Shown here: piece after piece, positions 50,101 to 62,960 of the stretch | How positions within the stretch are numbered: the stretch's first letter is position 1 | Layout of the letters: each line of letters starts with the position of its first letter | Origin: Nosema muscidifuracis | Taxonomy: Eukaryota > Microsporidia > Nosematidae | Direction of reading: 5' to 3' | Length of the DNA stretch: 64,000 nt | Assembly: GCA_028335825.1 (NCBI GenBank) | Contig: JAIOKI010000008.1 | Span: 248,001-312,000 of the forward strand | The notes under the pieces: model-generated | What the model saw: only the letters and a program-made list of their open reading frames with translations | The model's database searches: none | What the model was told of the DNA's origin: nothing | Program-made: the position numbers and the translations under genes

Positions 50101-52190
50101 ACAAGTTTATTCGAATTCTACAATCTTTATTAATTTATGTATACATGTCGCATTCTTCTAAAGAATCAATAGAAAACTTCCTAAAGTTGTTGCATAAGTG
50201 ACATTCATGTTTTGAAGTATACATTTTATTTGAAGCAAAACTTCTTCCACTCGTTTACGTGTCCTTTCATTTTTTTTTCTTAAATATTTGAAATGACTAA
50301 AACTAACATGAAAAGACGTTATAAATTAAAGGTGAAGAAAACATATAAATAACAATATAAAAAAGAAAAAATATAGAAGTTTTTCATATATGTGAACATC
50401 ATTATAGTGGCATCTTAATATTTATGTTATAGACTAAATTAATTGTTTTCTAGACGTCAAAAATTGTATTGTAGATATCTTGATTTTTCTGATACTTAAT
50501 TTAAATGATGTAGTTTTGTTTTCCGTTTCTCGTATTCCATTTGACTCTCTGATTTCATTACCAATATATTCTTCTTGTATCAGATATTATTACTTCATGT
50601 TTACAATATTGATTTATCAATTAACAAAACCTTATAGCACTATCAGAATCAATCTTCTATGCAAAATACAACTTTATCATTCTGTAAAAATATATTTATA
50701 ATTTTTAGGATATATCATGTTTTTTATATGGAGGTTTTAGAATTTTTACTCCAAAAGCCTATATATCAGTGCTTATTTTCAAATCTTGTTTTTTATAAAT
50801 TTTTGCATTCCGATTCATTTTAATTTTATTCATATTTTGCAATTGCTTAAGACCTTAATATATTAGCGAATAAATCTTGTTTCCATATACCTTGCCAAAA
50901 AGCTATTAATATTTTTTCTATATTTATGCCTAGATGTGTTTCTGCTTCTATATCTTACCAGTTCTTCTTAATAGAAGTTTTGTGATATAAATTAGTAGAA
51001 TTTACAAATGATTTACATTTTTATATGCAGAAAGAAGATTGCATAATTTGGATATTGTTTACAACTATTATGAATTATATAATCATTATGAACATATTTT
51101 AACAGCAGCTCTTTTAGTGTTTGTCTTTTTCTGTCGTTTACAGCAATCATTATCAGTCTTCTTTCTATCATCCAAAAATCCTAAACGCCTTCTGTGGTAT
51201 TTGACTTTTATAAATTTACTTTTGCTTATTTCTACTTATATATTTAGTCCACCTATTTTTTCTTGTTAGTTAATCTGTATTTTTCAATGCTAAATATCAT
51301 TTTTATACACCATACATATCTCCGAGAAATATTTAAAAAGTCACAAATTAAAGTTTGTTTTGTATTTATGGACCATGATTTAATAATAAGTAATATGTCT
51401 ATAATTGTAAATTATTTATATAAAAACTATTATATACATTTTACAATATGAAACATATCTACAACATGTTTTAAATTATTAATAAACGAAGATAATATTT
51501 TCATTAATTTTTCTTTTCTAATATTATTAGAAACACTACTGATGTTTCTATGCATACTTTTTTATGTGTTTTTGAAGATAGAATCATTTTTTTTCATTTT
51601 TAACTATTGCTCTATAATGTTATCTTTCATTAGATTTTTGTTTGCATCGAACAGACAGCATTCATTTCGCAAGAGTTCCATTTTTTTGATTTTATTAATA
51701 TAGCTCCATAAAGTAGGGTAGCATAACATCTCAAAAGTTCATCTGCAATAACATTATTCTTATTTTAAATATATTTTATTTTATAGTCAAATTCATTTCA
51801 ATAATCTCGATGTGTCTTTTTAATTCTCATACAAATATTTTCTACTAATTGTAACAACATCTGTGACATCCCTTGGATAATAATCTTGAAATCTACTAAG
51901 AATAAAACGATCTCCTGTATTCTTTTTCTATAATTATACAATTTAATTTCAAGAGTCAAATTATTTTGTTTTCTTGGGTTAACACACTTCATAAATCATG
52001 ATCAGTTAATTTCTTTTCACTTCTGTCCCCACTTTTAAAAAAATAAATGACTAAAAATATAATATTACAAAATTTATTAATTATTAAAATGTAAAAAGTC
52101 TAACATTCCTCATTTAAAGTTACTTCAATAAGTAGTTTAAATCTAACAACATAATTTTTTGTAACAAAATTCATTGAAGTATCATTTCCT
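50101..52190. other. Gene-free DNA
   Basis: If D2 were full length, ORF1 would lie here, but no similarity to the 635-residue protein is visible. Only short interrupted frames. Confidence 0.4.
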
Positions 52191-52880
52191 CTCATCTTTC
52201 TTTTATAACAAACTACATACCCTCAATAGTTTGGTTATGTACACTGGTGTTTGTATCAACAAAAATATTAATAATTTACAGTTTCGTATCGAAAACCTAA
52301 AAACACATATCATTTCAATTTATATAACCTTGCCTTATGTTTATTAAAATAGTTGTACCAGGTGCAATTTTTTTCTCTGAATAATTTCAATCAGTGTATT
52401 TCATAACGATGTCAATGATTTAGAAAAAAGCATGCGCCACTATCTTACATTACATCACTAATTGCCCAAATGATAATCAAGAAATTTGCATCGCTTATAC
52501 TTGTTTTGCACCAAAACAATTTCATCTGTTTCAACAATACATCCTTCACCATCAATTTGCTGTGAAAGAATAAATATTAATAAAAAGTCAACCCCTAATT
52601 TATCAAAACTAGCAAAACAATTTGTTATCATTAGTGGAGCAACAGATAATTACATGACTAAGAATAGATCTTAATTATATTTTTGCCGTTTATATAATAA
52701 AAAACAAGTTCTTTTATGCTTAGATATGCATGATGAAAAACTTACTTGAGTAAACTGAAGTTATTCGACATTTTTTGTTACACCTAAGATAATAACAGTA
52801 TTTATGTGTGCATCATTGGAACCTTCAAAAATTTTTATTCTAATATGAATTCTATCAATAATTCTTCATCATAAATAATC
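52190..52880 (-). pseudogene. Decayed Merlin/ISXO2-like DNA transposase, copy 1
   Basis: Minus strand, read in several frames. IRIKIFEGSN fits the N-terminal IRKGSFFEGS-type segment. QIDGEGCIVETDEIVLVQNKYKRC matches the first catalytic region (V-E-I/T-DE, then KY-RG). LIEIIQ and APGTTILI fit the 'PGTTIhTD' segment. GFRYETVNY and IFVDTNTSVHNQTIEGM match the 'HETVNHS-FVDP-TG-HTQTIEG' hallmark. These motifs in this order belong to IS1016/ISXO2-related Merlin transposons (DDE type). Heavily broken, so not active. Terminal inverted repeats were not found by eye. Confidence 0.72.
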
Positions 52881-52899
52881 CTTTTAATTCGGGAATTTT

Positions 52900-53388
52900 C
52901 ATTTTTGAGACTATAAAATTATTTATTTTTTCAAAAAGAAGGAAGAGAGCAAAGAAATTTAACCTCTTACTTAATTATTATGGCAATGTCTATTAAATAT
53001 TTAAAATAACGATACATTTGATTTTCAAATATCAAATTTAATTTATTTTCTATTTTTTGATATTTCCATTAATAATTCTTCAGATTTTGTTAAATAATAA
53101 TCTGAAATTAATTTAATTTTTTTTCTCTTTTTAGATAGTCTAATGTATTTTAGATCTATAGATATTTTAATATTACAACATTCAATCAAATATGATAATT
53201 TAAATTAAAACAAATAATTATCTACAAGATAATTGTTCTTTTTATATAATATAATTTTATATGAAGTAATAATATAATTAAACAATTGATATTTTTTCCT
53301 GTAAGAATATTAACAAAAAACTTTTTTAAAATTCATTTTGTACAACAAATCATCAATAATATTTATACTTTTTATTATACATAAAATT
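52900..53388. other. AT-rich spacer
   Basis: Very AT-rich DNA between two decayed elements. No coding content or RNA gene. Confidence 0.5.
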
Positions 53389-56300
53389 ATGAAGAATGAA
53401 AACAACAAATCTGAAGAAAAGAAACATGAACAAAAAACAATTAGAAACAATAATAAAGAAGTAAATATACAGCAAATCATTACACCACAGATTTATATAA
53501 ACTTGAATGACCGAATATTTTCTTTTAAAGCGTTACTGATAATGGTTGACATTCCACAGCAACTATGGTTCTCAGTATTTCTCAAGATGATTCTGAACAT
53601 ATTCGACCGAATGCCTAGAGGAAGGTGGAAGCTAGCGATAGAAGTATTTTTTAAAAAATCCAATGTGATCATCTAAATGGATATAATGAAGGGCTAAAAA
53701 ACTATATAGGAGAATTTACACACAAGCGAGCACTTTAATGCGGAAGAAACTACTAAAGAATGAAAAAATAAGACAATTTCTAGAAGAAGCATATATATGC
53801 GATAATGAAAGGCAATTAAAGATAAGGACTTATTTTAATAATTAGATAATTCGATTAAAAGGCAAGTAGTAGACGAAAAAACCTAAAATATAACCTAGAT
53901 ATTGAGTTGAAAGAAATATTAATAGATCCTTTGTAGAATACATTAGAAGTTATTCACCAGAAATGTATCTGATGCATCAAAAATACGCGAAAACGTTAAA
54001 AGTACTTACAAAAGAATAAAACACAAGACTAAATTAAAATCTAATTAATATAATAATATCGAAAGTAAAATAAGCCCTTATGTAGAAGAACTTGAGATAA
54101 TTACGAAGACAAATTAATAGACAATAAATATAGCAGAGAAGTGAAAAATAAAAGAAAAATTATAAAAATTGATATGATTAGAATCTTTTAAATCTACCAT
54201 GTGTTGATCTTAAAAAGAATTTGGATAATTTAATCTACCGCAGAAATTCTATCAAAATATAGAAAAAGTAGAACAGAAGAATATTAGGGTACATATGATA
54301 AAGTTTCTATATTTTTGAGCACAATGTGAAATAAGAAATAAGATGAGAACAGAGAAAATTATAGCAATGTCTTAGCGAATTTTTACCGAAAGAAGACCTA
54401 TAAATAAAAAGTTTAGTAACTAGATAAAAATTTCAAAAAAATTGTCAAGAATTTTCTTGACTGGAATGTTGCACAGATTTAGACAGTGTATTTAACTTAT
54501 TTATTAAAACTATGAATCCATTACATACAAATTTATTTTGAATTATAAAAGAATATTGATTAGAAGGAATCGAAAGTGATAAACAATAGGTGTATACATG
54601 ATTAACTTTTTGGATTGAAAAAAAATAAAACACCTGAAGGCTTGAAATTTGACTAATTATCTGCATGTCAAACATCTAAAAATTAATGACTAAAATAATA
54701 CAAATATAACTTAAGGTAGAGATATAATTTTAAAGAGTCTACTGTGGATATTACGGAAATTTCAAGGTGATAAAGAACAGGCGATGAATAATATAAATCT
54801 AATAAAAAGTACGATAATAATTTTTAATTTTTTGAATTAACGTTAAACAAGCAATTGAATCAATCGATTACGATTATATTTTATAATGTGTAGAGAGACC
54901 GATTTTTACATAATGAATCCTATGATTAGTTTCACTCAAAGATGGAAGTTTAAACTATTATATAATAACGAGTAAGTTCATGAAATGAAAATAGATAAGT
55001 GATGGCTTATCTTCCTTATTTTTGTAACAATAATAGACCTATTGAGCAAGAGATTAAATGACATAGTTCTAAAGATTCAGATACCCACAAAATAAAATAA
55101 AAGTTATAATATCAGTGATCTGTTTATAGATAAATTCAAAATATTAGAAATTATAGAAAAAGTACTTAAATATATATCAAACAAACTAAGAGATTTTTAG
55201 AGGAGTATAAGTAAAATGAAGCCTAGTAAGTCTGCTTCAAACTCTTTGTTATTCATTTCAGAGCAGTGATGATTGTTAATAAAAACGACTTTAAGTACTC
55301 AGAAATCATTGAAACTGGCTGCTATAAACCCTCGGTAAAGAATTGGATTTTAATAATAGAAAAAAGTTTATGTACTATGAAAATCCTTGCTAACTAAAAC
55401 TAACCTAATGAAAAGCATTAAAAAAATATTTGATTTCTTTAATGACGTATTGCATAGGTCTACTATATATAGAACCTACGAAGTTCTAATGCTTGAAATA
55501 TTATATTTTACCTATAAAAAAAATAGTTAGATGCCTAGCCCGTATAGAACCAAAGATAAGAAAATACTTTTAGTTTTGAAAACTCACAAAATACATACAA
55601 CAGAATAGTTGCATCTTAAAATTAACAAGGATTAAGAGACACGCATTGGGAAAATTGCAAGGTTCATAAAAATATGGTTTTAAGGATTCCAGCCTTATAA
55701 CACTTGAAGAAGCTCGGAAGACAAGATTAAATAACGAAATCTACAATAATTTATTAAAATCAAGTCAGATGAGCCAGTATAAATTAAGGAACTATAATTT
55801 CGGTCAACAAAGAAAACAATACGACCATAAATATAGCCAAATATTGTTTTTTACATGATAGAAACATCTTCTTTAATAATCTGGGAAACAGCCAAAATTG
55901 TAAGCAAGCTAATATAAAAATAGACCACATGATATCTAGATGTGAAAAAGATGATAGAATACGATTATATAAGAAGATATAACGAGATTATAAAAATGTA
56001 TACATTTGATCATGTGCAAAAAATACAATGTAGATCCTTCAAGAATGCTATTAGAAGTCATTCAGTACAACAGATCGTCGCAAATAAATATGCAAAGATA
56101 AGAATAGACATTTCAATAAAGACATACATCAAAGTAAAATATAATAAACACTCATATAATAGTCAACAATAACAGAGAAAGAGGTAAATTTACATGATAA
56201 TCTTTAACAAATTCTAGATTGTAAACTGAGAAAATATGACTTACCATTCAAGGAAATTTCTTTAAAAGTAAAATAGTTTCACAACATATAACAAGAAAAC

Positions 56301-56500
56301 AACGAAGTTCAATGCTAAATACAAGATGAATCTGGTACAACTCTGCGAATAATAGCTTATACAATATAAATTACGCTAAAGAAGACTTTAAAGAGCATTC
56401 CACTGAAAATAATTAAGTAGGATAATTGACAGTATAAGAGAAGCTGGCTAGTAACTATAAGATGTGGAAGGTAGAATATGTCATAAACTTATATTCATTT
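53389..56500 (+). mobile_element. Decayed restriction-like-endonuclease LINE, plus-strand copy
   Basis: Same family as the element at 36-39 kb, on the other strand. It starts at ATG 53,389 (MKNENNKSEEKK, then FDRMPRGRWKLAIEVF, the counterpart of QMPRKGWERI). The RT and thumb are too decayed to place. Towards the 3' end lie ITLEEARKTRLNNEIYNNLL (about 55,700), the Cys/His segment CKQANIKIDHMISRCEK (about 55,890-55,945) and NAIRSHSVQQIVANKYAKIRIDISI (56,043-56,125), which leads into the endonuclease region. First frame open 53,389-53,676; another 55,942-56,172. Many stops elsewhere. Confidence 0.72.
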
Positions 56501-56939
56501 GAAGGAGTTTTATAAATGTTAAAAATAGCCCAAAATGAATGAAGAATCATATATAAAATTGCTGTCACTTTAGAAATTTCCTTGTAGTTTATTTTGTATT
56601 CTTCGAGAATATATATAAAGTGTTCCTTAATACTTTTATTTTTAGTGTTATTTTTGTTTTTTCTTTATTTAATTAGTTCCAACAAATTAATAAAGTCAAA
56701 CAATGAATTAATCAACCATATTAATACATGGATTTTTATTTTATAACTTGTCTAAGATTTATATTATAATTATTCAAAGATAATAATTTAGATTTAAATT
56801 TTTATTCTTTCAACTTTTTAACTTAAAAGGAATAGAAATCTAAATACCAAAGATAATATAAAATAAAAATGTCATTGAATAACAAACACTTTTATCAAAA
56901 CAAGACAGTATTTACACTTGATTAGATTTTATTTATGTA

Positions 56940-57030
56940 CTTAATTATAATTGTTGGGATCAGGCATCCTTGTCGCACGCTGTTACTTTTAAGATATATT
57001 TCTAGAAAGCATCTTATATTTTATATAAAA
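56940..57030 (-). mobile_element. Small LINE RT fragment
   Basis: The minus strand encodes an SVRQGC-type motif (complement of GCATCCTTGTCGCACGC), equal to the GVRQGC motif of the two-ORF LINE. Only some tens of bases around it can be recognised. Confidence 0.45.
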
Positions 57031-57406
57031 ATCTTCATATATTTATTCATGAAACAGTTACAAAACTATTTCAAGTGTAAGTTTTGAATGTTGAACCCAA
57101 ACATAACACATTCAAAAAATTATTATTATTCGTCTCTATGATTAAAGCTTAAGATCTTTTTAGATATATTTTACAAAATCAAATCATCAATAAACGTAAA
57201 TTTTGAAATTCAAAAAATTTATCTATTTTTTAACCCCTTATAATAAAAGTATAATATATAATAATGCAAATGCATAAGATATTTAGGACAACATAATATT
57301 GCTTAAAAAGAGTCAATATATGTGAAATTATAATTTAATTTTAACTTGGATATATTTGCATAATATTATTTTAATAAAAAACAAGAATAATTTAAATATA
57401 ATTGTT

Positions 57407-59660
57407 ATGATTTATAAGTTAAGGGTTATTTATTAAAAATATTTATTTACAACATTCTTCCTATAAATCAATAAACCTCTTTTATCCACATCCTTAATCT
57501 TGTATTTTAGTGCATCTTTACTAATTATATTTACTTCTTCGCGTGAAATTCTGCTTAATGCATCCACATGCGGAATTTCAGCCCCCTTCCTGTATTCTAA
57601 TTCAAAGCTAAAGATCTGTATTCTTTCTATCCAGCGTTCGATCCGTGCTGATTGTATTATTCCTCTTTCATTGAAAGCTTTTAGAGCTTTGTGGTCTGTA
57701 ATTAATTTAAATTCTCTTCCAAGTAAAAAGTACTTAAAGTGTTCCATCGCCCACAGTGCAGCCAACATCTCTTTTTTCACTGATTGAATAATTCCTTTCC
57801 GCGTTTTCAAGTTTTCTTGAGACAAAAGCAACATACAGTACGCTCCCGTTAAATTCTTGACACAATACCGCTCCAACTCCTACATTAGAAGCATCCGTTT
57901 CTAAAATAAAGTTTTTTTAAAATCCGGCTTATGTAAGACCGTTTCGCCTAGTAATTCATTCTTAGTCTCTAGAAAGCGTTTTCACAGTTATCACACCAAA
58001 TGTAAGCGACATTCTTGCGAGTCAGATTGAGCAACGGTTCTTGAATTGTCGCACAACCACGTATGAACTTTCTATAATAGTTGACTATCCCTAAAAATCG
58101 TTTTACTTCATCAGAATTTGTCGGTATTGGATAATTTTCAATAGTCTCTTTGTTGTCAATACAAGGGAATATTTTATCTTTTTTCATTCTTACCACATAC
58201 AAGTCATCTCCTATAGCATCAACCTTTTTTAACTTTTCAGACATAGCTTTAGTAAATTTTTTTCTCTCCACAGATATCTAGTCGAATTTCGGTCTTATTT
58301 TTTAATAAGCCTTTTTTTGCTATTTCTAAAATCATATCTTCCTTCAATTTTAGCTGCTTCTCATATATTTCCATGCATTTAAAATAGTCCACAGCTGTTT
58401 CAATTCTTGTTTGCTTCTTTTTCAAGAAATCTCTAAGAGATATCGTAGTTTCAAAGGTTTCAATTGCCTTTTCTTTCCATAACTCATACTTAATTTCATT
58501 GAACTTCTTTAATCTAAATTCGTCTTGATGCCATCTAATTAGGTCATTTTCTGCACTACATAAAATATTACTCAGTTTCTTTTCATTCGACATTTTTGAA
58601 AATTTCAAATCATATTCTCTTCTGGTCAAGTCCATTTCAAGATTCTTACTGGATATCTTATTCAATCTTGATAGCATTTCTTTAAACTTATCATTATCAT
58701 CATGTTATGATTTATAAGTTAAGAGTTATTTATTTAAAATATTTATCTACAGCACTAAGAAATACAAAGTTTGAAATTTAATTTTCAAATATTTTCGACT
58801 CCAATAGATAAAGTCATTCGTTCCGAGAACGGAAAAGCTTTAGCATTTTTTATGAATTTCATATATTTGATCAATATCTTCAGAATTATGCCTTCTTTCA
58901 ATATGAAAGATATTTGGAAGAAACATATGATTCTAATTATATATAGTAATATATCTTTATGAACTTCATAATAATTATTTCTTCTATTTATTAAATTCGA
59001 AAAAATATTCTAACTGAAATTTGACCTGTTAACATAATTTTGGTTTAATAATATAACATCCCCCTCCAGACGGATAGTCTCAATCAACAAATAAATTATC
59101 GTCATTCATTCCCTTTAGATCACAATGTCTTTTTTATATCCTCTTTTCTCTCTAACTTTGGAGTCACTACTATTCTCTAAATTTAAATTCCCTTTATTCC
59201 CGTAATTGTTCTTCATTTACCTTTCATAAATAGATTACCCTAGTAAAACAGCCTACTTTATCACAGTATAAACACCTGACGCTCGTTCTCCTATTTTCTC
59301 TCGTATTAGTTTTCAATGCTTCTTTATAGTCTACACCACCGTTCTAGTTAGCTCCTTGAACTTTTTTTTCTCTTTTATCTTTCTCCTCTATTCTATAATT
59401 TGCATAATCAGCTTTTTCCTAATTTCATTTATTTCCCTACCTTACTTGTATTTCTGATAATAAAAATTTTCAAATTCTCTCAAAAATCTCTCTTCTCCAG
59501 ATTTCTTTTCCAACCCTATATAACTATAACGTATACGTAATATTCTTCAGTTCCTATAAAAGTAAACTGACCTCTTGGTCACAGTCATCGCTTGAAAATT
59601 CAGTTTTTAGTATCCCCCATATTATTGTTTAACATAATTTTGGATTTAATAATATAACAC
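57407..59660 (-). mobile_element. Ty3/Gypsy LTR retrotransposon fossil (broken)
   Basis: Minus-strand remains of a Ty3/Gypsy element: a gag-type zinc-knuckle region (near 59,250), a helical gag-like part (58,677-58,249), the end of a reverse transcriptase with the family's FLGIVNYYRKFI wording (58,271-57,969) and an RNase H domain with LITDHKAL and HVDALSR motifs (57,876-57,433). A repeat of about 50 bases (GATTTATAAGTTAAG...) stands at 57,407 and 58,705, and another (TTAACATAATTTTGG...TTTAATAATATAAC) at 59,030 and 59,628; these may be end-repeat pieces of one or two insertions. No integrase or protease part is recognised. It is broken in several places and looks old. Confidence 0.8.
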
Positions 59661-62460
59661 GTTCTTATAAATTCATAAAAGAATCCAGGATATTTTATTT
59701 AAATAGTTTTGAATAAATTAAAATGTATAAAAACTATCATTAAATGAAAATTTAGAAATCAGAATATAAATTTTACTTGTTCATTCGTTTTTAAATTTGT
59801 TGTATTTATTTGTCATAAGATGGAGTAAGAATTATTCCAATTGTTTAATTTAAAATTAGATAGAGGCTTAAGTATTTAAAATAAATATAAGATGGCTTGT
59901 GGTGTAATTCTCAGATATGCTGTTTGTTCCGAGATTGAACTATAAAGAACTGATACATGATTTCTCGACTTTCACTGGTATGTATATATTATAATTAAAT
60001 TTATTTAATTTCTCCTGTCTCCTCTTATGGCATCCGCTTCTCTTCCTTAGCTATTTATGTTTTAGAATCGATTAATTAAAGAAATAATAAATAATGAACC
60101 TCATAAAAAATATTCTCTCAATTGAAATTTACTATTTTCGCATTAAAATACACGATTAATTTTCAATTAACTACAGCATCACTCTTGATAAATTAAAAGT
60201 AATTATTAATCAATTAGATAAATTATATTGATTATGTGGTAATAATAACATATTCTCTTATATCATCTTAAAAACGTTTAAAATAAATTTCTCTATCTAT
60301 ATATATTTTATATCAAATAAAAGTTTAAGATATCTTTCTTGCACGGTCTAATTATAATAACATTCTTCTCATCTTTTAATTTTTTTGATTAACCGATAAA
60401 AACTATATTTGATGGTTCTGAATACGTAGTCACTAATATTCTATAGAGCCAAACATTGGCTGAAAACAGCAAATGATATTTGAAAAAAAATTAAAATATT
60501 GATTTGAAAGCGCTTTAAAGACATCCGTAAGATTAATTAATGATTCTTTGCCAAACAAATCTTAAAAATGATTTTATTTGATAAAAAGAACTAATTAGTT
60601 AAATTTTACTATACATTAAAATTAAAAGAAACAAATAAAATTGACGAATTTTTAATTTTCTATCGATATACTGCGCCAATAAAAAACGACCTGAAATACA
60701 AATATAAAACTATTTTTAATTAGCTCTTAAATATTGAGGTATAGAACTCATTGATATTTTTATTTATAATTTTAAAAAGTTCTATATGTTGTAAAACTAT
60801 TGTTTCATAATACTGCTGAAACAGAAAGAAACTCGTGAGGATCTTTTATAAAGCTAAAATTATGATATAGAAACAAAACGATTGTTTTATCTATTGTTTA
60901 TAAAATTATATTTCAGTCTAATATTAAATTCTCAATTTATTATCATTCTCATATACATCATGATTTATAGGTCCATAATAGAAATTTGTTATGTCGAACT
61001 TAACTACATCACAATGTTTTAAAATATGTTATAATGATAAAGTTATAATAGAATTAAAAAGTATTATTGTTAGCTATTTTGAATAAAATTCTTTATCATT
61101 AAAACTTAATGCTCAGCTTATAAGAGAACAACTCAGAAGGACAAGTAAATTAATAGCCGAGTTATATTAAACATGAGTTTAGAACTACTGGTAATGATAT
61201 CAGACTACTTAAAAAACATTCTAGACTATTAGTTTATGTATAGATGAATACCGGATGTACCTAACAAAATTTCTTCTCAAATATATAATTAAATCAATTC
61301 TATAGAGTTCATTGGGACTGATTATCACACGACCTTGAGTTTAATAATTTTCTCAGTATCATGTTTGCCTAATTATAGTGTTTATTAGCTTAAAAACTTT
61401 ATAAATACTTAAAATTCACCTAGATCTTTCTAAATATTTATTGGCTTACTGATGGCACAGATTACATATATGAAATTATTCTAATAATGTTCTACCTCAG
61501 AAGAGTTTAAATTTACCTTTAAGTAATAATAATTTTTTTAACTATATTTACATATAAAATAATTTCTGTTTATTATGAGCTTATTCCAAATGTGTTTTAA
61601 ACTGGCCTATACCTACTTCCATAAAGTGATTGTTGTTAATTTTTTATTGGTTTAATGTTTACGTTCTTTCTATTTTTCATGCCTTTGAGTGATTCTAAAT
61701 ATTTATACCTGAAATTTATTTATAAAATTGTAATTAAAATAGATTAGCAATATTTGTAAAAACGATCTCTCAGAGATTTCATATAGGTGTATTATTGCTC
61801 TTATTCAGTAATTCTTTGTCTCATGTTATATATAAATCATGAGTCAATAAAACAACAACTATATCAGTAAATTACTGATGTGACTTTTTCATTATACACT
61901 TGATGCTTTTGTATTGATAGAGGAAGTCTCAGTATACATTTAAGGCTTTACTTTAGCAATATTTATTGCTAAGATAATTTGTTCGACGCTCTTTTGATTA
62001 TTCAAAATAATCATCTAGAGATAAAAAAAAATAAATAAGTACCTTTGATACATGTGGCATCATTTGTACTTAGAAATATATTTTATAAAAAATTGATATG
62101 TTTATAAAAGAATAAAATAAAAATGAAGAGTTAAATATGAATTTAGTAAATATTTTGGAATAGAAATAAGCTGTAGAGATGTATTTATTAAAGAGTATGG
62201 TGAATGTCAATCTATAAGAGAAGAGATTTTAGATCTTGCGATCCTAATGTCCTGTCTCGTATCGTTCAGTTTTAATACTTATGTAATGATTTAATACCAT
62301 AAGGATAAATATTATAGAAATATATAACACTCTATAAAAAATTATGTTTAGTCGAAAATTTGATTAATAGATAAATTAAATGGACTTAATAATTTCTCTA
62401 ATATTTCATATTTGTAAGTATCGATAAATAAGAAAAAAATCTAAAATGTTTATTTTAACT
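59661..62460. other. Gene-free AT-rich DNA
   Basis: No gene, RNA or element part that I can name, only short open stretches on both strands. Confidence 0.45.
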
Positions 62461-62464
62461 CTAC

Positions 62465-62960
62465 ATCTTACTTATTTTTTTACTAAAACTTTCTACATTC
62501 TGGGTATGCACACCAGTTATAGAATCCACAAGCCTGTATTTATGAGTAATTATTGAATGATTAATCTTTTTTCTATTAATCTATATGTATTATGCTTCCA
62601 GACTTATAACGCTTTCAATTATAAGTATCAAAGCATCAGATGATTTGTGCATATTCATTTTCCAGAACTTACATTTATCTATAATAGTCAATGATTATCC
62701 TTGTGTTATTGAACTTCTCTTTCTATGAGACTTAAAATTATAATTAAATTGGTCTCATCTATTTAGACATTTTTATTTATTTCGCCTAGTTTTATAGGCT
62801 TCACTATATTAAATTATTCTTTTTATTCTTCCTATGGCATTTCTGCCAACTCAAACAAAATAAAATATATAAGACTGTTAGTTTTTAACGATACAATGTA
62901 TTTTTTGATAATCATTAACATTTATAAGGCTGTTATGAAAAAACTACAATAGATAGCAGA
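62465..62960 (-). pseudogene. Decayed Merlin/ISXO2-like DNA transposase, copy 2
   Basis: Minus strand. The C-terminal hallmark is clear: INRKKINHSIITHKYRLVD followed by SITGVHTQNVESF (about 62,580-62,480), equal to 'NHS-FVDP-TGVHTQTIES'. KRYKSGSI fits 'PGS-I' before it, and IDETNL (near 62,750) fits the first catalytic Asp-Glu. It is broken by stops and frame changes. It is less alike to copy 1 than expected for recent duplicates, so the two are separate old insertions. Confidence 0.65.
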
